This document shows positions 1-17,502 of a stretch of 32,013 nucleotides of DNA, in pieces. Source of the DNA: Phycisphaerales bacterium (lineage in GTDB: Bacteria; Planctomycetota; Phycisphaerae; Phycisphaerales; UBA1924). The stretch covers positions 1 to 32,013 of the forward strand of contig JAKFUN010000169.1 in the NCBI GenBank assembly GCA_021732675.1, in the 5' to 3' direction. The notes under the pieces are model-generated. The model did not search any database and was not told where the DNA came from. It worked only from the letters and a program-made list of their open reading frames with translations. How positions within the stretch are numbered: position 1 is the first letter of the stretch; each line of letters opens with the position of its first letter. A program made the translations under genes and the position numbers.

Positions 1-91
1 GGGTCGAACATCTCGGACCGTATGGACTACCGAGCCTGAGCTTGCCCAACCCGTGGGTGGCTAAACACAGGCCGGTGGGAGGTTTGGAACG

Positions 92-520
92 ATGGGTAAG
101 CGCGAAGTCACTCAAGTTTTCAAGGTCATGGCGATCGGTGGGGCGGCTACGCCCGCGCCGCCGCTGGGTCCTGTGCTGGGCTCCAAGGGTGTCAACCCCG
201 GCCAGTTTGTCCAGAAGTTCAACGCGGCGACGCAGAACGTCAAGGGCAAGAAGGTCGGCTGCATCGTCACCGTCTACTCGGACAAGAGCTTCGAGTTCGA
301 GGTGAAGAGCTCGCCCGCCTCGGCGATGATCTGCGAAGCCGCGGGCATCGAAAAGGGCTCGGGCGTCCCCAACAAGGACAAGGTCGGCAAGATCACCAAG
401 GCGCAGGTCGAGAAGATCGCCAAGGAAAAGATGCAGGACCTCAACTCGCTGTCGATCGAGGCAGCGATGAAGGTGATCGAAGGCACGGCCCGCTCGATGG
501 GCGTGACGATCGTCGCCTGA
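92..520 (+). CDS. rplK: 50S ribosomal protein L11
   Basis: Translation MGKREVTQVFKVMAIGGAATPAPPLGPVLGSKGVNPGQFVQKFNAATQ is typical of L11; first gene of the rplKAJL cluster. Confidence 0.97.
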   Translation: MGKREVTQVFKVMAIGGAATPAPPLGPVLGSKGVNPGQFVQKFNAATQNVKGKKVGCIVTVYSDKSFEFEVKSSPASAMICEAAGIEKGSGVPNKDKVGKITKAQVEKIAKEKMQDLNSLSIEAAMKVIEGTARSMGVTIVA

Positions 521-631
521 GTTTCCTTGGCACGGGCATTGGCCCGAGCCACATCTGATCAACACCACGCAGACCAACGAACACAGTGATTTTAGGGGTC
601 GGGCGACCAAGCCGACCAGGAGCGAAGCGTT

Positions 632-1333
632 ATGCCGGTACGAATGACCAAGCGCGACAAGACCAACGAAGTGTTGAAGGTGGCGAACCCCGTCACCGCC
701 CCCGAGGCCGTCGCGGCTCTCAAGAAGTTCAAGGCCCCGAAGTTTGACCAGACGGTCAACGTCTGCATGCACCTGAATCTGGACACGGCCCAGGCCGACC
801 AGAACCTGCGCGGAGCCATCAGCCTGCCACAGGGCATCGGCAAGAGCAAGCGTGTGGTGGCCTTCTGCGGGGCGGACCTGACCAAGGCCGCCATCGAAGC
901 TGGGGCTGTAAAGGCGGGGAGCGAAGATCTCGTCGCCGAGATCGAGAAGGGGTGGATGGAGTTCGACGTGGCGATCGCCAGCCCCGACATGATGCGGGTG
1001 GTCTCCAAGCTGGGTAAGGTGCTCGGTCCCAAGGGCCTGATGCCCAGCCCCAAGGCTGGCACCGTGACTCCGGACGTGGTGAAGGCTGTGAAGGAATACG
1101 GCGCGGGCAAGGTGGAGTATCGGGCTGACAAGGCTGGCAACGTGCACGCGGTCATCGGCAAGATGAGCTTCCCCGAGGCGTCGCTGGCGGAGAACCTCGA
1201 GTTCTTCATCTCGGCGATCGAGAAGACGCGGCCCGCCACCGTCAAGGGGCTGTACGTCAAGAAGGTTGTGATCAGCGGGGCCATGACCCCCAGCGTCCAG
1301 GTGAAGTTCGTGTCGGCCTTCGAGGCTGAGTAA
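632..1333 (+). CDS. rplA: 50S ribosomal protein L1
   Basis: L1 motifs such as VVSKLGKVLGPKGLMPSPKAGTVTPDV and a KAGNVHAVIGKMSF region; follows rplK. Confidence 0.97.
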   Translation: MPVRMTKRDKTNEVLKVANPVTAPEAVAALKKFKAPKFDQTVNVCMHLNLDTAQADQNLRGAISLPQGIGKSKRVVAFCGADLTKAAIEAGAVKAGSEDLVAEIEKGWMEFDVAIASPDMMRVVSKLGKVLGPKGLMPSPKAGTVTPDVVKAVKEYGAGKVEYRADKAGNVHAVIGKMSFPEASLAENLEFFISAIEKTRPATVKGLYVKKVVISGAMTPSVQVKFVSAFEAE

Positions 1334-1405
1334 CGCGGGCGGCGAGAAGCGAATCCCACAGCGAAACAGAGATTCGGCCCCCCGTGGGCGAATGAGGTAA
1401 GAACC

Positions 1406-1963
1406 ATGTCAAAGACTGTCAAGAACATCATCATGCGGGACTACAAGACCCGCATCGCCTCCGGCCTTGAGGAATATCCCGACGCGACCCTGATCAGCAT
1501 TCGCGGCGTCAAGGGCGTCGACTCCACCAAGCTGCGCATGGCGCTGGCCAAGAAGAAGGTTCGCATCACCGTGGTGCAGAACGCCCTGGCCCGCAAGGCC
1601 TTCGAGGGGAGCAAGCTGGCGCCCCTGGGCGAACTCATGACCGGCGGCAACGCCATCGCCTACGGCGGCGAGTCGGTCGTCGAGGTGGCTCGTGAGCTGG
1701 TGTCGTGGATCGCCAAGATCCCCGCCCTCGAGCTCAAGGGTGCCGTGCTCGATGGCACCTTGTTCAAGGGCAAGGCGGGCGTGGAAGAGCTCTCCAAGTT
1801 CCCCACCAAGGACGAGGCGATCGCGAAGGTCATCACCCTGGCGGTCAGCCCTGGGCGCAACCTGCTGGGCCAGCTCCAGGGCCCGGGCCGGACGATCGGC
1901 GGGCTTATCAAGGCGATCGAAACGAAGTTGGAGAAGGGCGAGACGATCGCCAAGGCTGGTTAA
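1406..1963 (+). CDS. rplJ: 50S ribosomal protein L10
   Basis: L10-like sequence (LISIRGVKGVDSTKLRMALAKKKVRITVVQNALARKAFEG); position between rplA and rplL. Confidence 0.94.
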   Translation: MSKTVKNIIMRDYKTRIASGLEEYPDATLISIRGVKGVDSTKLRMALAKKKVRITVVQNALARKAFEGSKLAPLGELMTGGNAIAYGGESVVEVARELVSWIAKIPALELKGAVLDGTLFKGKAGVEELSKFPTKDEAIAKVITLAVSPGRNLLGQLQGPGRTIGGLIKAIETKLEKGETIAKAG

Positions 1964-2141
1964 GAGGGTCTTTCAGTAGCCCGACCATGAGGGAGGGCTT
2001 TGGTACACGAATGAACGTGACTTCATTGGTCCGTATCCCGGCATTGTGGCCGGGCTCCGGCGGATCAAAGACCGGGCGTGCCGGTCCCTCTGAAGTGCGA
2101 AGGCTGCCGGGCCTTTTCCGGCGCTAGTGGAAGGGTTTCAC

Positions 2142-2522
2142 ATGTCGATGACGATTGATCAGTTGGGTGATGCGCTCGCGGGTTTGTCTTTGAAGGACGC
2201 GGTCGAGCTCGGCAAGTACATGAAGGACAAGTACGGGATCGAAGCCGCCGCAGGTGGTGGCATGATGATGGCGGCCGCCGGCCCCGCGGCCGCGAAGGTC
2301 GAAGAGAAGACCAGCTTCGACGTGGTCCTGAAGGCCGTCGATGCCGCCAAGAAGATCCAGGTCATCAAGGTGGTTCGCGAAGCCACCGGCCTGGGCCTGG
2401 CCGAGGCGAAGGCGCTGGTCGATGTTCCGGGCAAGGCCATCAAGCAGGGCCTGGACAAGGCCGAGGCCGAGAAGCTCAAGAAGACCATCACCGACGCGGG
2501 TGGCACGGTCGACCTGGTGTAA
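2142..2522 (+). CDS. rplL: 50S ribosomal protein L7/L12
   Basis: C-terminal KTSFDVVLKAVDAAKKIQVIKVVREATGLGLAEAKALVDVPGKAIKQGLDKAEAEKLKKTITDAGGTVDLV. ATG at 2142 is preceded by GGAAGGG; the ORF track also extends to GTG 2127. Confidence 0.96.
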   Translation: MSMTIDQLGDALAGLSLKDAVELGKYMKDKYGIEAAAGGGMMMAAAGPAAAKVEEKTSFDVVLKAVDAAKKIQVIKVVREATGLGLAEAKALVDVPGKAIKQGLDKAEAEKLKKTITDAGGTVDLV

Positions 2523-2558
2523 GACAGGCGAGAGTTACAAAGTCAGATGCTTTGCTTG

Positions 2559-2586
2559 GCCCCTCTCTCCGAGAGGGGCTTTTTCG
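2559..2586 (+). terminator. Rho-independent terminator after rplL
   Basis: Perfect stem GCCCCTCTC/GAGAGGGGC (2559-2567/2571-2579) with TCC loop followed by TTTTT. Confidence 0.85.
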
Positions 2587-2660
2587 TTGCTGTATTTCGG
2601 TGGACGCGAGATGCGAGCGGCTATTCCAAATGGACATTGGTGCGGACGCTCGATCTGTGC

Positions 2661-3149
2661 TCAGTAGTTTTCGCCGCGCCGGCTGTCTGCGTCGCGAAGC
2701 AGTTGCTCGACTACCGAATCGGTACATCGAAATGTCGTGAGTCGCAGCGCCCCGATCGCTTCTGCGAGCTTGAGCACGCCCTTCTCGTCGGCCAGTTGAA
2801 GGACGCCGAGTGTTCCGGTGACCACCAGGCCTAGACCTTCGGCGGCTTGGGTTCCCTTGCGTTCATCGATCAGCACCACGTCCGCGTGAATCTCATGGGC
2901 GAGACTGATCGCTTCGGTTTCGCCCCGCCCGAGCTTGAGCGATGACTCAAGCGAGCTCGGGGGCCGGACCTCCAGCCAAGCGGGCTTGGCGCTAGCCCAT
3001 TGGCGAACAATCTGTGGACAGCCCGGGTGCGTGAGTTCGCTGACGACGGCGGGGGCCGTCAGCACGCGGCCAAACAGTTTGGGCAGCACATCGACATGCC
3101 CGATGAGGACAAGATAGTTCAGGGGCGAGGTGTCTGAAACGACCAACAT
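2661..3149 (-). CDS. PIN-domain toxin-like protein (DUF3368-type)
   Basis: MLVVSDTSPLNYLVLIGHVDVLPKLFGRVLTAPAVVSEL...LGRGETEAISLAHEIHADVVLIDERKGTQAAEGLGLVVTGTLGVL has the PIN acidic pattern (SDTSPLN, GxxETEAI, LIDERKG). Start overlaps the upstream antitoxin stop (TGATG at about 3149). Confidence 0.88.
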   Translation of the reverse strand: MLVVSDTSPLNYLVLIGHVDVLPKLFGRVLTAPAVVSELTHPGCPQIVRQWASAKPAWLEVRPPSSLESSLKLGRGETEAISLAHEIHADVVLIDERKGTQAAEGLGLVVTGTLGVLQLADEKGVLKLAEAIGALRLTTFRCTDSVVEQLLRDADSRRGENY

Positions 3150-3412
3150 CAGGCACCGAGCTTCCGCAGCCGCGAAACCTGGGTTGCAAGTTCATCGCCG
3201 GTAAGCAGGTCTTCGCTCACGTTGTGGCGGCGAAGAACCGAGTCGGTCTCGAAGCGGGAAATGCCCAGCCCCTCCGCAAGTTCACCATGAGAGATGCGGC
3301 CGAGCCGGTAGAGTTCAACGAGCCCGGCTTCCTTGAGTTCAGATGCCGGGTCCGCTCCGGCGCGGGCGATCGCCTGTTCGACGCTGGCGGGGATGTTGAA
3401 GCTGATGGTCAT
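3149..3412 (-). CDS. UPF0175-type antitoxin
   Basis: MTISFNIPASVEQAIARAGADPASELKEAGLVELYRLGRISHGELAEGLGISRFETDSVLRRHNV resembles UPF0175; AGGAG upstream of the ATG; one-base overlap with the PIN gene. Confidence 0.85.
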   Translation of the reverse strand: MTISFNIPASVEQAIARAGADPASELKEAGLVELYRLGRISHGELAEGLGISRFETDSVLRRHNVSEDLLTGDELATQVSRLRKLGA

Positions 3413-3450
3413 GGCACTACTCCTGAACGGTCAATCATATGACGTGTCGA

Positions 3451-3578
3451 GCCTGGCCGAGGCGAAGGCTTTGGTCGACGTCCCCGGCAAGGCCATCAAG
3501 CAGGGCCTGGACAAAGCCGAGGCCGAGAAGCTCAAGAAGTCCAGCACCGATGGGGGTGGCTCGGTCGACCTAGTGTAA
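3451..3578 (+). pseudogene. Partial second copy of the rplL 3' end (about 42 codons plus stop)
   Basis: 128 bp gap-free match to 2395-2522, 12 mismatches by manual count (about 91% identical); encodes LAEAKALVDVPGKAIKQGLDKAEAEKLKKSSTDGGGSVDLV*. Confidence 0.93.
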
Positions 3579-3643
3579 GTCAGCGCAGGTTTCGACACTC
3601 AAGATTGACAAAAGCCCGGGCGGAATGCATGTGTTGTTCATTT

Positions 3644-4333
3644 TCAGCGGCGGCGACGGCCGGAGAAGGCCAGCAGCGGTAGGAAGGCTGCGAGCGTCGT
3701 GGGGGCGGGAACGGTAAGGACGAAGTCATTGGAGACAGAAGCGGAGGCCCCCGACGCTTGGGTTTCTCCTTCAGAAATTAGGGTGTAGACGACTCCGGCT
3801 CGAAAGATGCCTTGGATCTGAGTTGAGTAGGAACGCCAACTCAACCCATCACCAGTGCCGGGTGCACCTGCTTCGTAGACGGTCTCTCCATCGTCCGATT
3901 TGAGCGAGAAGTGAGTGCCCCCGAGGCCGACGCCGTAGCTACCGCCCGTATAAAAACTGCCGTGAATGTCGACGTTGAGTTCGAACGGCACGTCCACAGT
4001 TGGAGACCAAAAAGATGATGTGAAGTGAAGCTCTGCATATGAGGAGGTAGTGTGGAGACCACCGGTTGAATGCACTGAATCTGTCGATCGGATGAGCGAA
4101 GTACTGATAAGGGAGCTTGTGGACCACGAGAAGTTGCCGTAGAACGGGCCCGGCGCGGAAAACATGATCGAGTCGGAGTAGGGGCCAGCGTTGTTGACGG
4201 TGTGCGAAAGAGAGCCGCCACCGTTCGCGACATGACCCGCAAAGACACGGGACTGGCTCAGCAAAACGACATCGGCGTGGGCCAGGGCAGTTCCAAGTGC
4301 GCAGAGCGAGACGGCGGCGAGTTTGAACTGCAT
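3644..4333 (-). CDS. Secreted protein with PEP-CTERM-like C-terminus
   Basis: ATG at 4333 with GGAG upstream; signal peptide MQFKLAAVSLCALGTALAHA; C-terminus VPAPTTLAAFLPLLAFSGRRRR (VPxP, hydrophobic stretch, RRRR). Confidence 0.75.
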   Translation of the reverse strand: MQFKLAAVSLCALGTALAHADVVLLSQSRVFAGHVANGGGSLSHTVNNAGPYSDSIMFSAPGPFYGNFSWSTSSLISTSLIRSTDSVHSTGGLHTTSSYAELHFTSSFWSPTVDVPFELNVDIHGSFYTGGSYGVGLGGTHFSLKSDDGETVYEAGAPGTGDGLSWRSYSTQIQGIFRAGVVYTLISEGETQASGASASVSNDFVLTVPAPTTLAAFLPLLAFSGRRRR

Positions 4334-4522
4334 GAGATCTCCTTCTGACTGAACAAGCCCCAGCGTAGGCCCCTCTAAGTGAGCGACCCGCCGAGAGAAC
4401 ATACAGCAGATTTTGAGAGGTGCCACGAATCTGAGAGCTTTTTTGGGGCTGGGGGTCGAATTCTCGGGTAGTAGTCGCTTGCGTCACGGGGTCTCAACTG
4501 AAATCCACCAGAAAACGCGTCC

Positions 4523-4551
4523 TCGACTTGAGAAAATCTCCCGCCTATACT
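4523..4551 (+). promoter_or_regulatory. Possible sigma70-type promoter for rpoB
   Basis: TCGACT-N17-TATACT; good -10, weak -35; about 255 nt upstream of rpoB and downstream of the interrupted rplL-rpoB junction. Confidence 0.35.
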
Positions 4552-4807
4552 CCTACAGCCGTTTGGGGCGCACGCATTGCGCGCACCCGCAGGCCGTCGG
4601 TTTTCTTTGCGTTGTTTGGGATTTGTACGTAGGCTGGTGCGTGGTTTGTGACGGACACTACGGGCGCGAAAGATCAGCGAGCGGCGGCTAGTGAACAACT
4701 GTGTAGCGTAGGCGAAAATCGGACTTTGACGAGCCGGAGCGGGGTTGCCCGTTCGCGGCTGTCGTCGTATCCGCGAGGTATCCGCAAGGATTCTGAGAGG
4801 TATCTGA

Positions 4808-8641
<3,834 letters not shown>

Positions 8642-8653
8642 TGGAAGCGAGCG

Positions 8654-8815
8654 ATGTGGGATGCGTTTATCTGTCTCCTCGCTCCTTCCGGTGCCGCAAT
8701 CATGGCGATGGTGATTCCAGGTTGGCTCGGTTGGTGTTTCGCATGTCTGTTTGTGTTGGTGTTTGTCGGGATGATCGTGAACTCGATCAGAGGCGTGCGG
8801 TTGCGAGAGGGTTAG
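8654..8815 (+). CDS. Putative 53-aa hydrophobic small protein between rpoB and rpoC
   Basis: ATG at 8654 with GGAAG upstream; reads MWDAFICLLAPSGAAIMAMVIPGWLGWCFACLFVLVFVGMIVNSIRGVRLREG*; one or two possible TM helices. Below the ORF-track size cutoff. Confidence 0.45.
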   Translation: MWDAFICLLAPSGAAIMAMVIPGWLGWCFACLFVLVFVGMIVNSIRGVRLREG

Positions 8816-8919
8816 CGTCCTCCGAGTAGAAAATGACTCGGCGATGCGTCGAAGACTAGCTAGTTGATGCAAAATGACACAGACCCGATCTTGGGTGTGT
8901 GCGAAGAAGGAAGAAGCAA

Positions 8920-13320
<4,401 letters not shown>

Positions 13321-13346
13321 TCCGGTTTGCACATTGAGATCAACCC

Positions 13347-13376
13347 ACCCCCTCGCCCAGGCGAGGGGGTTTTTTT
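13347..13376 (+). terminator. Rho-independent terminator after rpoC
   Basis: ACCCCCTCGCC/GGCGAGGGGGT stem with very short loop followed by TTTTTT. Confidence 0.9.
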
Positions 13377-13461
13377 ATGGAGCTGCGAAGTTCGGAACAT
13401 CCGGGCGCGAGGATCCATGGCCCGGGCGCGTGTGCGGGCGAGGTGCCTGGTGTGGCCGGGG

Positions 13462-13698
13462 CTACTTCGGTGGGACCTGCTCGCCCTTCATGAGTTCTGC
13501 GATTTCATGATGGGACAAGACCGGTACGGTGGTCCGCCCGGTTCGAAGCATGTGCTTGACGTAGGGGAGGCACATTCCGCACCCGGTGCCGCAACCGGTC
13601 TTTTCGCTCAGTTTCGCCAGATCGTTCCCAACCTCGCGGGCCACCAGGGCGATCTGGGTGAAGGGCACATTGCGGCAGATGCAACGATTCACGCCCAT
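13462..13698 (-). CDS. BFD-like [2Fe-2S]-binding protein
   Basis: MGVNRCICRNVPFTQIALVAREVGNDLAKLSEKTGCGTGCGMCLPYVKHML: CxC...CGTGCGMC cysteine pattern of BFD-type [2Fe-2S] domains. Confidence 0.8.
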   Translation of the reverse strand: MGVNRCICRNVPFTQIALVAREVGNDLAKLSEKTGCGTGCGMCLPYVKHMLRTGRTTVPVLSHHEIAELMKGEQVPPK

Positions 13699-13864
13699 GG
13701 CCGCGATTGCCCCGTGGTGACCTTGCCAGTGACCGCCCGGCGCTCGGGCTTTGCATCACTTCACGGCAGGAGTTTATCACGCAGGCGAGCAGAAAAACCG
13801 CTCAGAATGCCGAAAAGGCCAGACAAGCTGCGTGGCGAGGCGACGAAACTTCCCCCGCCCAAAG

Positions 13865-14677
13865 CTATCGCCAATCCGCAGCGTCGGGGACATAGTGCGG
13901 GGCATTCGTACGCCCAACCGAGCCGACGCCCTGCTCTGGCTGCGTCAACCACTGGGTCTCTGCCATCTGGCGCTTGACGCTCCCGTCCGCCCGAGCCGCG
14001 ATCGTCTCGCCCAGGCCTCCACGCCCGCGTGAGTGACGAAACGAAGTGGTGGGGTAGGAGTTTGCGTCCCACCCGCTCCCGTTCCAAAGCTCGGGCGGGT
14101 CCAGCAGCGCGGTGTTGCGGGGCATGGTGGTGCCCAGCAGCGAATCCGCGAAGACAAAGAGCTCGCTGGGAAGGGTAAGCTCATAGAGCCGGCGCCAAGG
14201 GCGGCGGCTGATATTTGACGCCCAGCCCGGAGTGCGCGACGGCGTGAGGTAGTAGCCGTTATAGCCGTAGGTGCTGGTGGGGGCGCCAACGACGCCTTGC
14301 GTGCTGTAGGTTCCCCATGGCTGCGCGGGGCACTCGAAGACCGACTTGCGGGCCAGCTCCGCGCCCAGGTAGGGGGAGATGAAGCCCCGATCGTGATTGA
14401 CCTCGAGACCGGAAGCCGCGATCGACCCCCACCAATAGACGGACCCGCCGGAGCCCACGTCCGCCAGGCTCCAGTAGGCCAGAGGCATGGCGCGATCTTT
14501 GTAGTCGTTGGCGTAGGCGGTCCAGCCGACGATGAGTTGATGCTGGTTGGAGAGGCACACCGCCCCGCGAGCCGCGGCCCGCGATTGACGCAACACCGGC
14601 ACCAGCAGCCCCACCAGCACGGCGATGATGGCGATGCACACCAGCAGCTCCATGAGCGTAAAGGCGCGGCGCCTCAA
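13865..14677 (-). CDS. Type II secretion/pseudopilin-like protein with prepilin N-terminus
   Basis: [29 protein letters not shown] prepilin cleavage/methylation motif; C-terminal [10 protein letters not shown] as in planctomycete pseudopilin-like families. ATG overlaps the stop of the upstream gene. Confidence 0.88.
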   Translation of the reverse strand: MRRRAFTLMELLVCIAIIAVLVGLLVPVLRQSRAAARGAVCLSNQHQLIVGWTAYANDYKDRAMPLAYWSLADVGSGGSVYWWGSIAASGLEVNHDRGFISPYLGAELARKSVFECPAQPWGTYSTQGVVGAPTSTYGYNGYYLTPSRTPGWASNISRRPWRRLYELTLPSELFVFADSLLGTTMPRNTALLDPPELWNGSGWDANSYPTTSFRHSRGRGGLGETIAARADGSVKRQMAETQWLTQPEQGVGSVGRTNAPHYVPDAADWR

Positions 14678-16476
14678 GGCAGCACCCCAAACCTCAGTTG
14701 AGGCCAGGTGGGCCGAAGCGAGCGAATCAGCGTGCGGCGGTCTTCCTCGTTCGTGACGTGATCACGATTGACGTCGCGATCTCCAAAACCGGCCTCCCAG
14801 ACGTAGAGGTCGTCGATGGTGCGGGTCTTGTTTCGGTTGACATCCAGTCGCGCGGGGGTGGCGCCAAACATCGCCAGGCCATCTGAGCCGATGCTCGCCA
14901 TCGACACGCCCGCGATGCCCGGGCTCCCGCCCGCTGCCGTCGCCGACGAACAGGCAACGATGAAGTCCTCTGAGCTGGGCTCTTTGTCGATGTCGAGGAT
15001 GTACAACCCGTCTCCGGGACCGTTGAGGTCCAGGCTCTCGGCCGGCACGCCGACGACCAGCAGGTTTCGCCCGTCCGCAGTGAGCAATGCCGGCTGGTGG
15101 CGCCACCCTCCAAGGCTCAGAAACTCGTCGAGGTCAATCTCGCCATCACCATCAAGGTCAATCCAGGTGGAGAAAACGGTGTTCCACACCCCGGCGACGC
15201 TGGTTTGGGACTCGGTGGAAGTTTCTTGAAAGAGCTCGACGCCCGACGCGCTTCCGTAGCCGTTGATGCCGCTGGAGAGGAGCACGCGCCGGTCGGGCAG
15301 AGGCATCGGCACGGATGAAGAGCGATTGGAGGCGACCGACCAAACCACGCTGCCGTCCAGCCCGTTGAGGCTTAGGAGATTGCCAGAGTCCAAACCGCCG
15401 AAGAAGGCGTATGAGGCGACATAAACGCGAGGCGCCGGGTCGGTGTCGGTGGGGGGGGCGACCGAAACCCCTCCAAAGAAGCCCAACGGCTCTGGGTTTG
15501 CGGTCTGCCACGCGAGGTTGGGCGAGTTGTCCGCGGCCACGAAAGCCCGCACGACTCCGTTGCCGTACCCCCCGGGAGCAGGGGACGCGACGTAGACCAG
15601 CCCGGCGCCACCCTGGCAGGCGGGCAAATAGGCCGGGGAGTTGCCAACACTCGAGCCCAGTGGGGCGGACCAGACGATCTCGCCGGGCTGGAAAGGGTTG
15701 AGCACGCTGTCGCACTCATCGACATTGATGCAGTAGAGCTTGGCGGAGTTCCCAAACCCGTCGGCGTCGGTGATGAAGAGGCGATCGGCCGGCCCGAGGT
15801 CGTTGGTGATGACCGGGTTGGCGTCGATGATGTCGCGTGACAACTGGCGTTGCCAGACCACTTCGCCGTCGTACAGGCGCAGGGCGGTAACCTTGTTCCC
15901 CGAGCAAACGATGACGGTGTCATGCTCAGGGTCGACGGTGATGCCAGCGTTGGAGTCAGCCACGGGGTTCGCGACCGGGGTCTCCCACTTGGTCTCGCCG
16001 TCGTCGCGCGAGAAGGCGATGGCATAGGTCTGATTGGCGGCATCGATGGGGCGGGAGATGCGTCCCAGGGCGATGACCAGATTGCGCCGGCTGGGTGAAG
16101 TGATGGCCAGTGGCGCCTGCGCGAGAAACCGGATGTCGTAGCCGTCGCTGTCTTTGTCGACCGTCCAGGCCGCGATATCGATTCGCGGCGGCGCGGCGCC
16201 GCGCGCCGCAACGCGCATAGGAGTTCCCGCCAGCGTGAGCCACTCATCAGGGCTCGGGCCGGGGCAGCTGGAGGGAACCTGCGCGAACACGGGCGCGGAC
16301 GCCGCGACGATCGCTGTGAAGCACAACCTTGGCGACCACTTGGCGCGCACCGCGTCTGCGTGTTTCGCGGGCTCGCGTTGGGGTCGTTGCTTGGTCTTCA
16401 CAACCGCGTACTTCGTCTTTCGGCGAGGCACGCGTACTCTCTCTCGGTCGTTCACCTGCGGCGAGCCCGCACGCAC
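14674..16476 (-). CDS. Secreted beta-propeller (PQQ/quinoprotein-like) protein with EF-hand/dockerin-like C-terminus
   Basis: Repeated blade-like segments ([47 protein letters not shown]); Ca-binding [14 protein letters not shown]-terminal [40 protein letters not shown] resembles dockerin repeats. Exact start uncertain. Confidence 0.75.
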   Translation of the reverse strand: MRAGSPQVNDRERVRVPRRKTKYAVVKTKQRPQREPAKHADAVRAKWSPRLCFTAIVAASAPVFAQVPSSCPGPSPDEWLTLAGTPMRVAARGAAPPRIDIAAWTVDKDSDGYDIRFLAQAPLAITSPSRRNLVIALGRISRPIDAANQTYAIAFSRDDGETKWETPVANPVADSNAGITVDPEHDTVIVCSGNKVTALRLYDGEVVWQRQLSRDIIDANPVITNDLGPADRLFITDADGFGNSAKLYCINVDECDSVLNPFQPGEIVWSAPLGSSVGNSPAYLPACQGGAGLVYVASPAPGGYGNGVVRAFVAADNSPNLAWQTANPEPLGFFGGVSVAPPTDTDPAPRVYVASYAFFGGLDSGNLLSLNGLDGSVVWSVASNRSSSVPMPLPDRRVLLSSGINGYGSASGVELFQETSTESQTSVAGVWNTVFSTWIDLDGDGEIDLDEFLSLGGWRHQPALLTADGRNLLVVGVPAESLDLNGPGDGLYILDIDKEPSSEDFIVACSSATAAGGSPGIAGVSMASIGSDGLAMFGATPARLDVNRNKTRTIDDLYVWEAGFGDRDVNRDHVTNEEDRRTLIRSLRPTWPQLRFGVLP

Positions 16477-17243
16477 AGCAGCCCGCTCAGCACCAGCCCC
16501 GCCAAGGGCGAGGGCACCGGCGTCACCGCCGACACCGCGTCGATGCTGAATGGCGCTGAGCCAAGATTGGTAATCCGGATGTACGAGGCCTGCGACAAAC
16601 CGGTCGAGCCGATGTCGATCCCCGTCCCGCCACCCGAGCCGTTGTACCCCGCCACGATCTGGGCGAAGGACTTGCCCGAGGGATCAAACGATGGGTTCAC
16701 CGGCTTGGTGAAATCGCTCAGCACGCTCCCCTGCGTCGTGCTGGTCGGTGCACTCAAGTCCAAGTACCCAAGCGTCGGATACAGCCCGGTCGCCTGCGCC
16801 CCAGTCACCGTCAACCACGTCTGGCCATCGGCGCTAACTTCCACGCGGCTGTTGCTGGCCGCCCCGAAGATCGGGCCCGCGTTGCCATTGGGAAAGTCGG
16901 TGTCGATGAAAAACTGCCCGCCGAAGATCAGTAAATCCTGCCCGTACGGGTTGTTGGCGTCGTTCGCCACCGGCTGGGCAAACTGCAAGGTCAACGACCC
17001 GCCCGAACCAATGCTCACGATCTCGTCGGTGCCAAACGCCGGGTTGAAGGGGCTGACCGCCGACGGAAACACCCCTTCGCCAGTGAATCGCTCGGGCGAC
17101 CCTAACGCTACCAACGGGTTGCGAAACGCGCTCGACGTACCCGACCCCGGGGTGTATGAAACCACCCCGCTGGCAAACGACCCGGCCAGCGCCGGCAAGG
17201 CCAACGAAACTGCCGCTGAAACACCCAAAATCCTGCACAACAT
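16452..17243 (-). CDS. Secreted PEP-CTERM-like cell-surface protein
   Basis: Signal peptide MLCRILGVSAAVSLALPALAG; FASGVVSYTPGSGTSSAFRNPLVALGSPERFTG; C-terminus [24 protein letters not shown]. Confidence 0.8.
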   Translation of the reverse strand: MLCRILGVSAAVSLALPALAGSFASGVVSYTPGSGTSSAFRNPLVALGSPERFTGEGVFPSAVSPFNPAFGTDEIVSIGSGGSLTLQFAQPVANDANNPYGQDLLIFGGQFFIDTDFPNGNAGPIFGAASNSRVEVSADGQTWLTVTGAQATGLYPTLGYLDLSAPTSTTQGSVLSDFTKPVNPSFDPSGKSFAQIVAGYNGSGGGTGIDIGSTGLSQASYIRITNLGSAPFSIDAVSAVTPVPSPLAGLVLSGLLCVRARRR

Positions 17244-17308
17244 TCGCTCTCTCGCTCACGCCGCTCTCGCGGCTGTTGCTCCGTTTCGCGCGGAACAATC
17301 CCTAGCCT

Positions 17309-17330
17309 AAAAACTGGCCAAAAAGGCCAA
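17309..17330 (-). terminator. Candidate intrinsic terminator between riboswitch and PEP-CTERM-like gene
   Basis: On the - strand TGGCC-TTTTT-GGCCA-G-TTTTTA; upstream CTGGCC (17337-17332) could pair alternatively with GGCCAG (17319-17314). Confidence 0.5.
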
Positions 17331-17502
17331 GGGCCAGAGCGCGGAAGTCATGGGGGTACGGCGACCAACAGGGATGCACCAGCCGCCGACCGCCAGTACC
17401 CTTTGCCTTCCCGGAGCTGACTTTCGACCCGCCCACCGTTCGCACGGCGACGCATCGCTCAGCACCGGCAAGGCCCGCGAGGGCCCACCAGCTCACAGTC
17501 AT

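Noticed and set aside
1692-2127. Overlapping + strand ORFs of 95 and 140 aa within rplJ
   Set aside because: Alternate-frame artefacts of a GC-rich gene; Arg/Ser/Gly-rich without domain signal.
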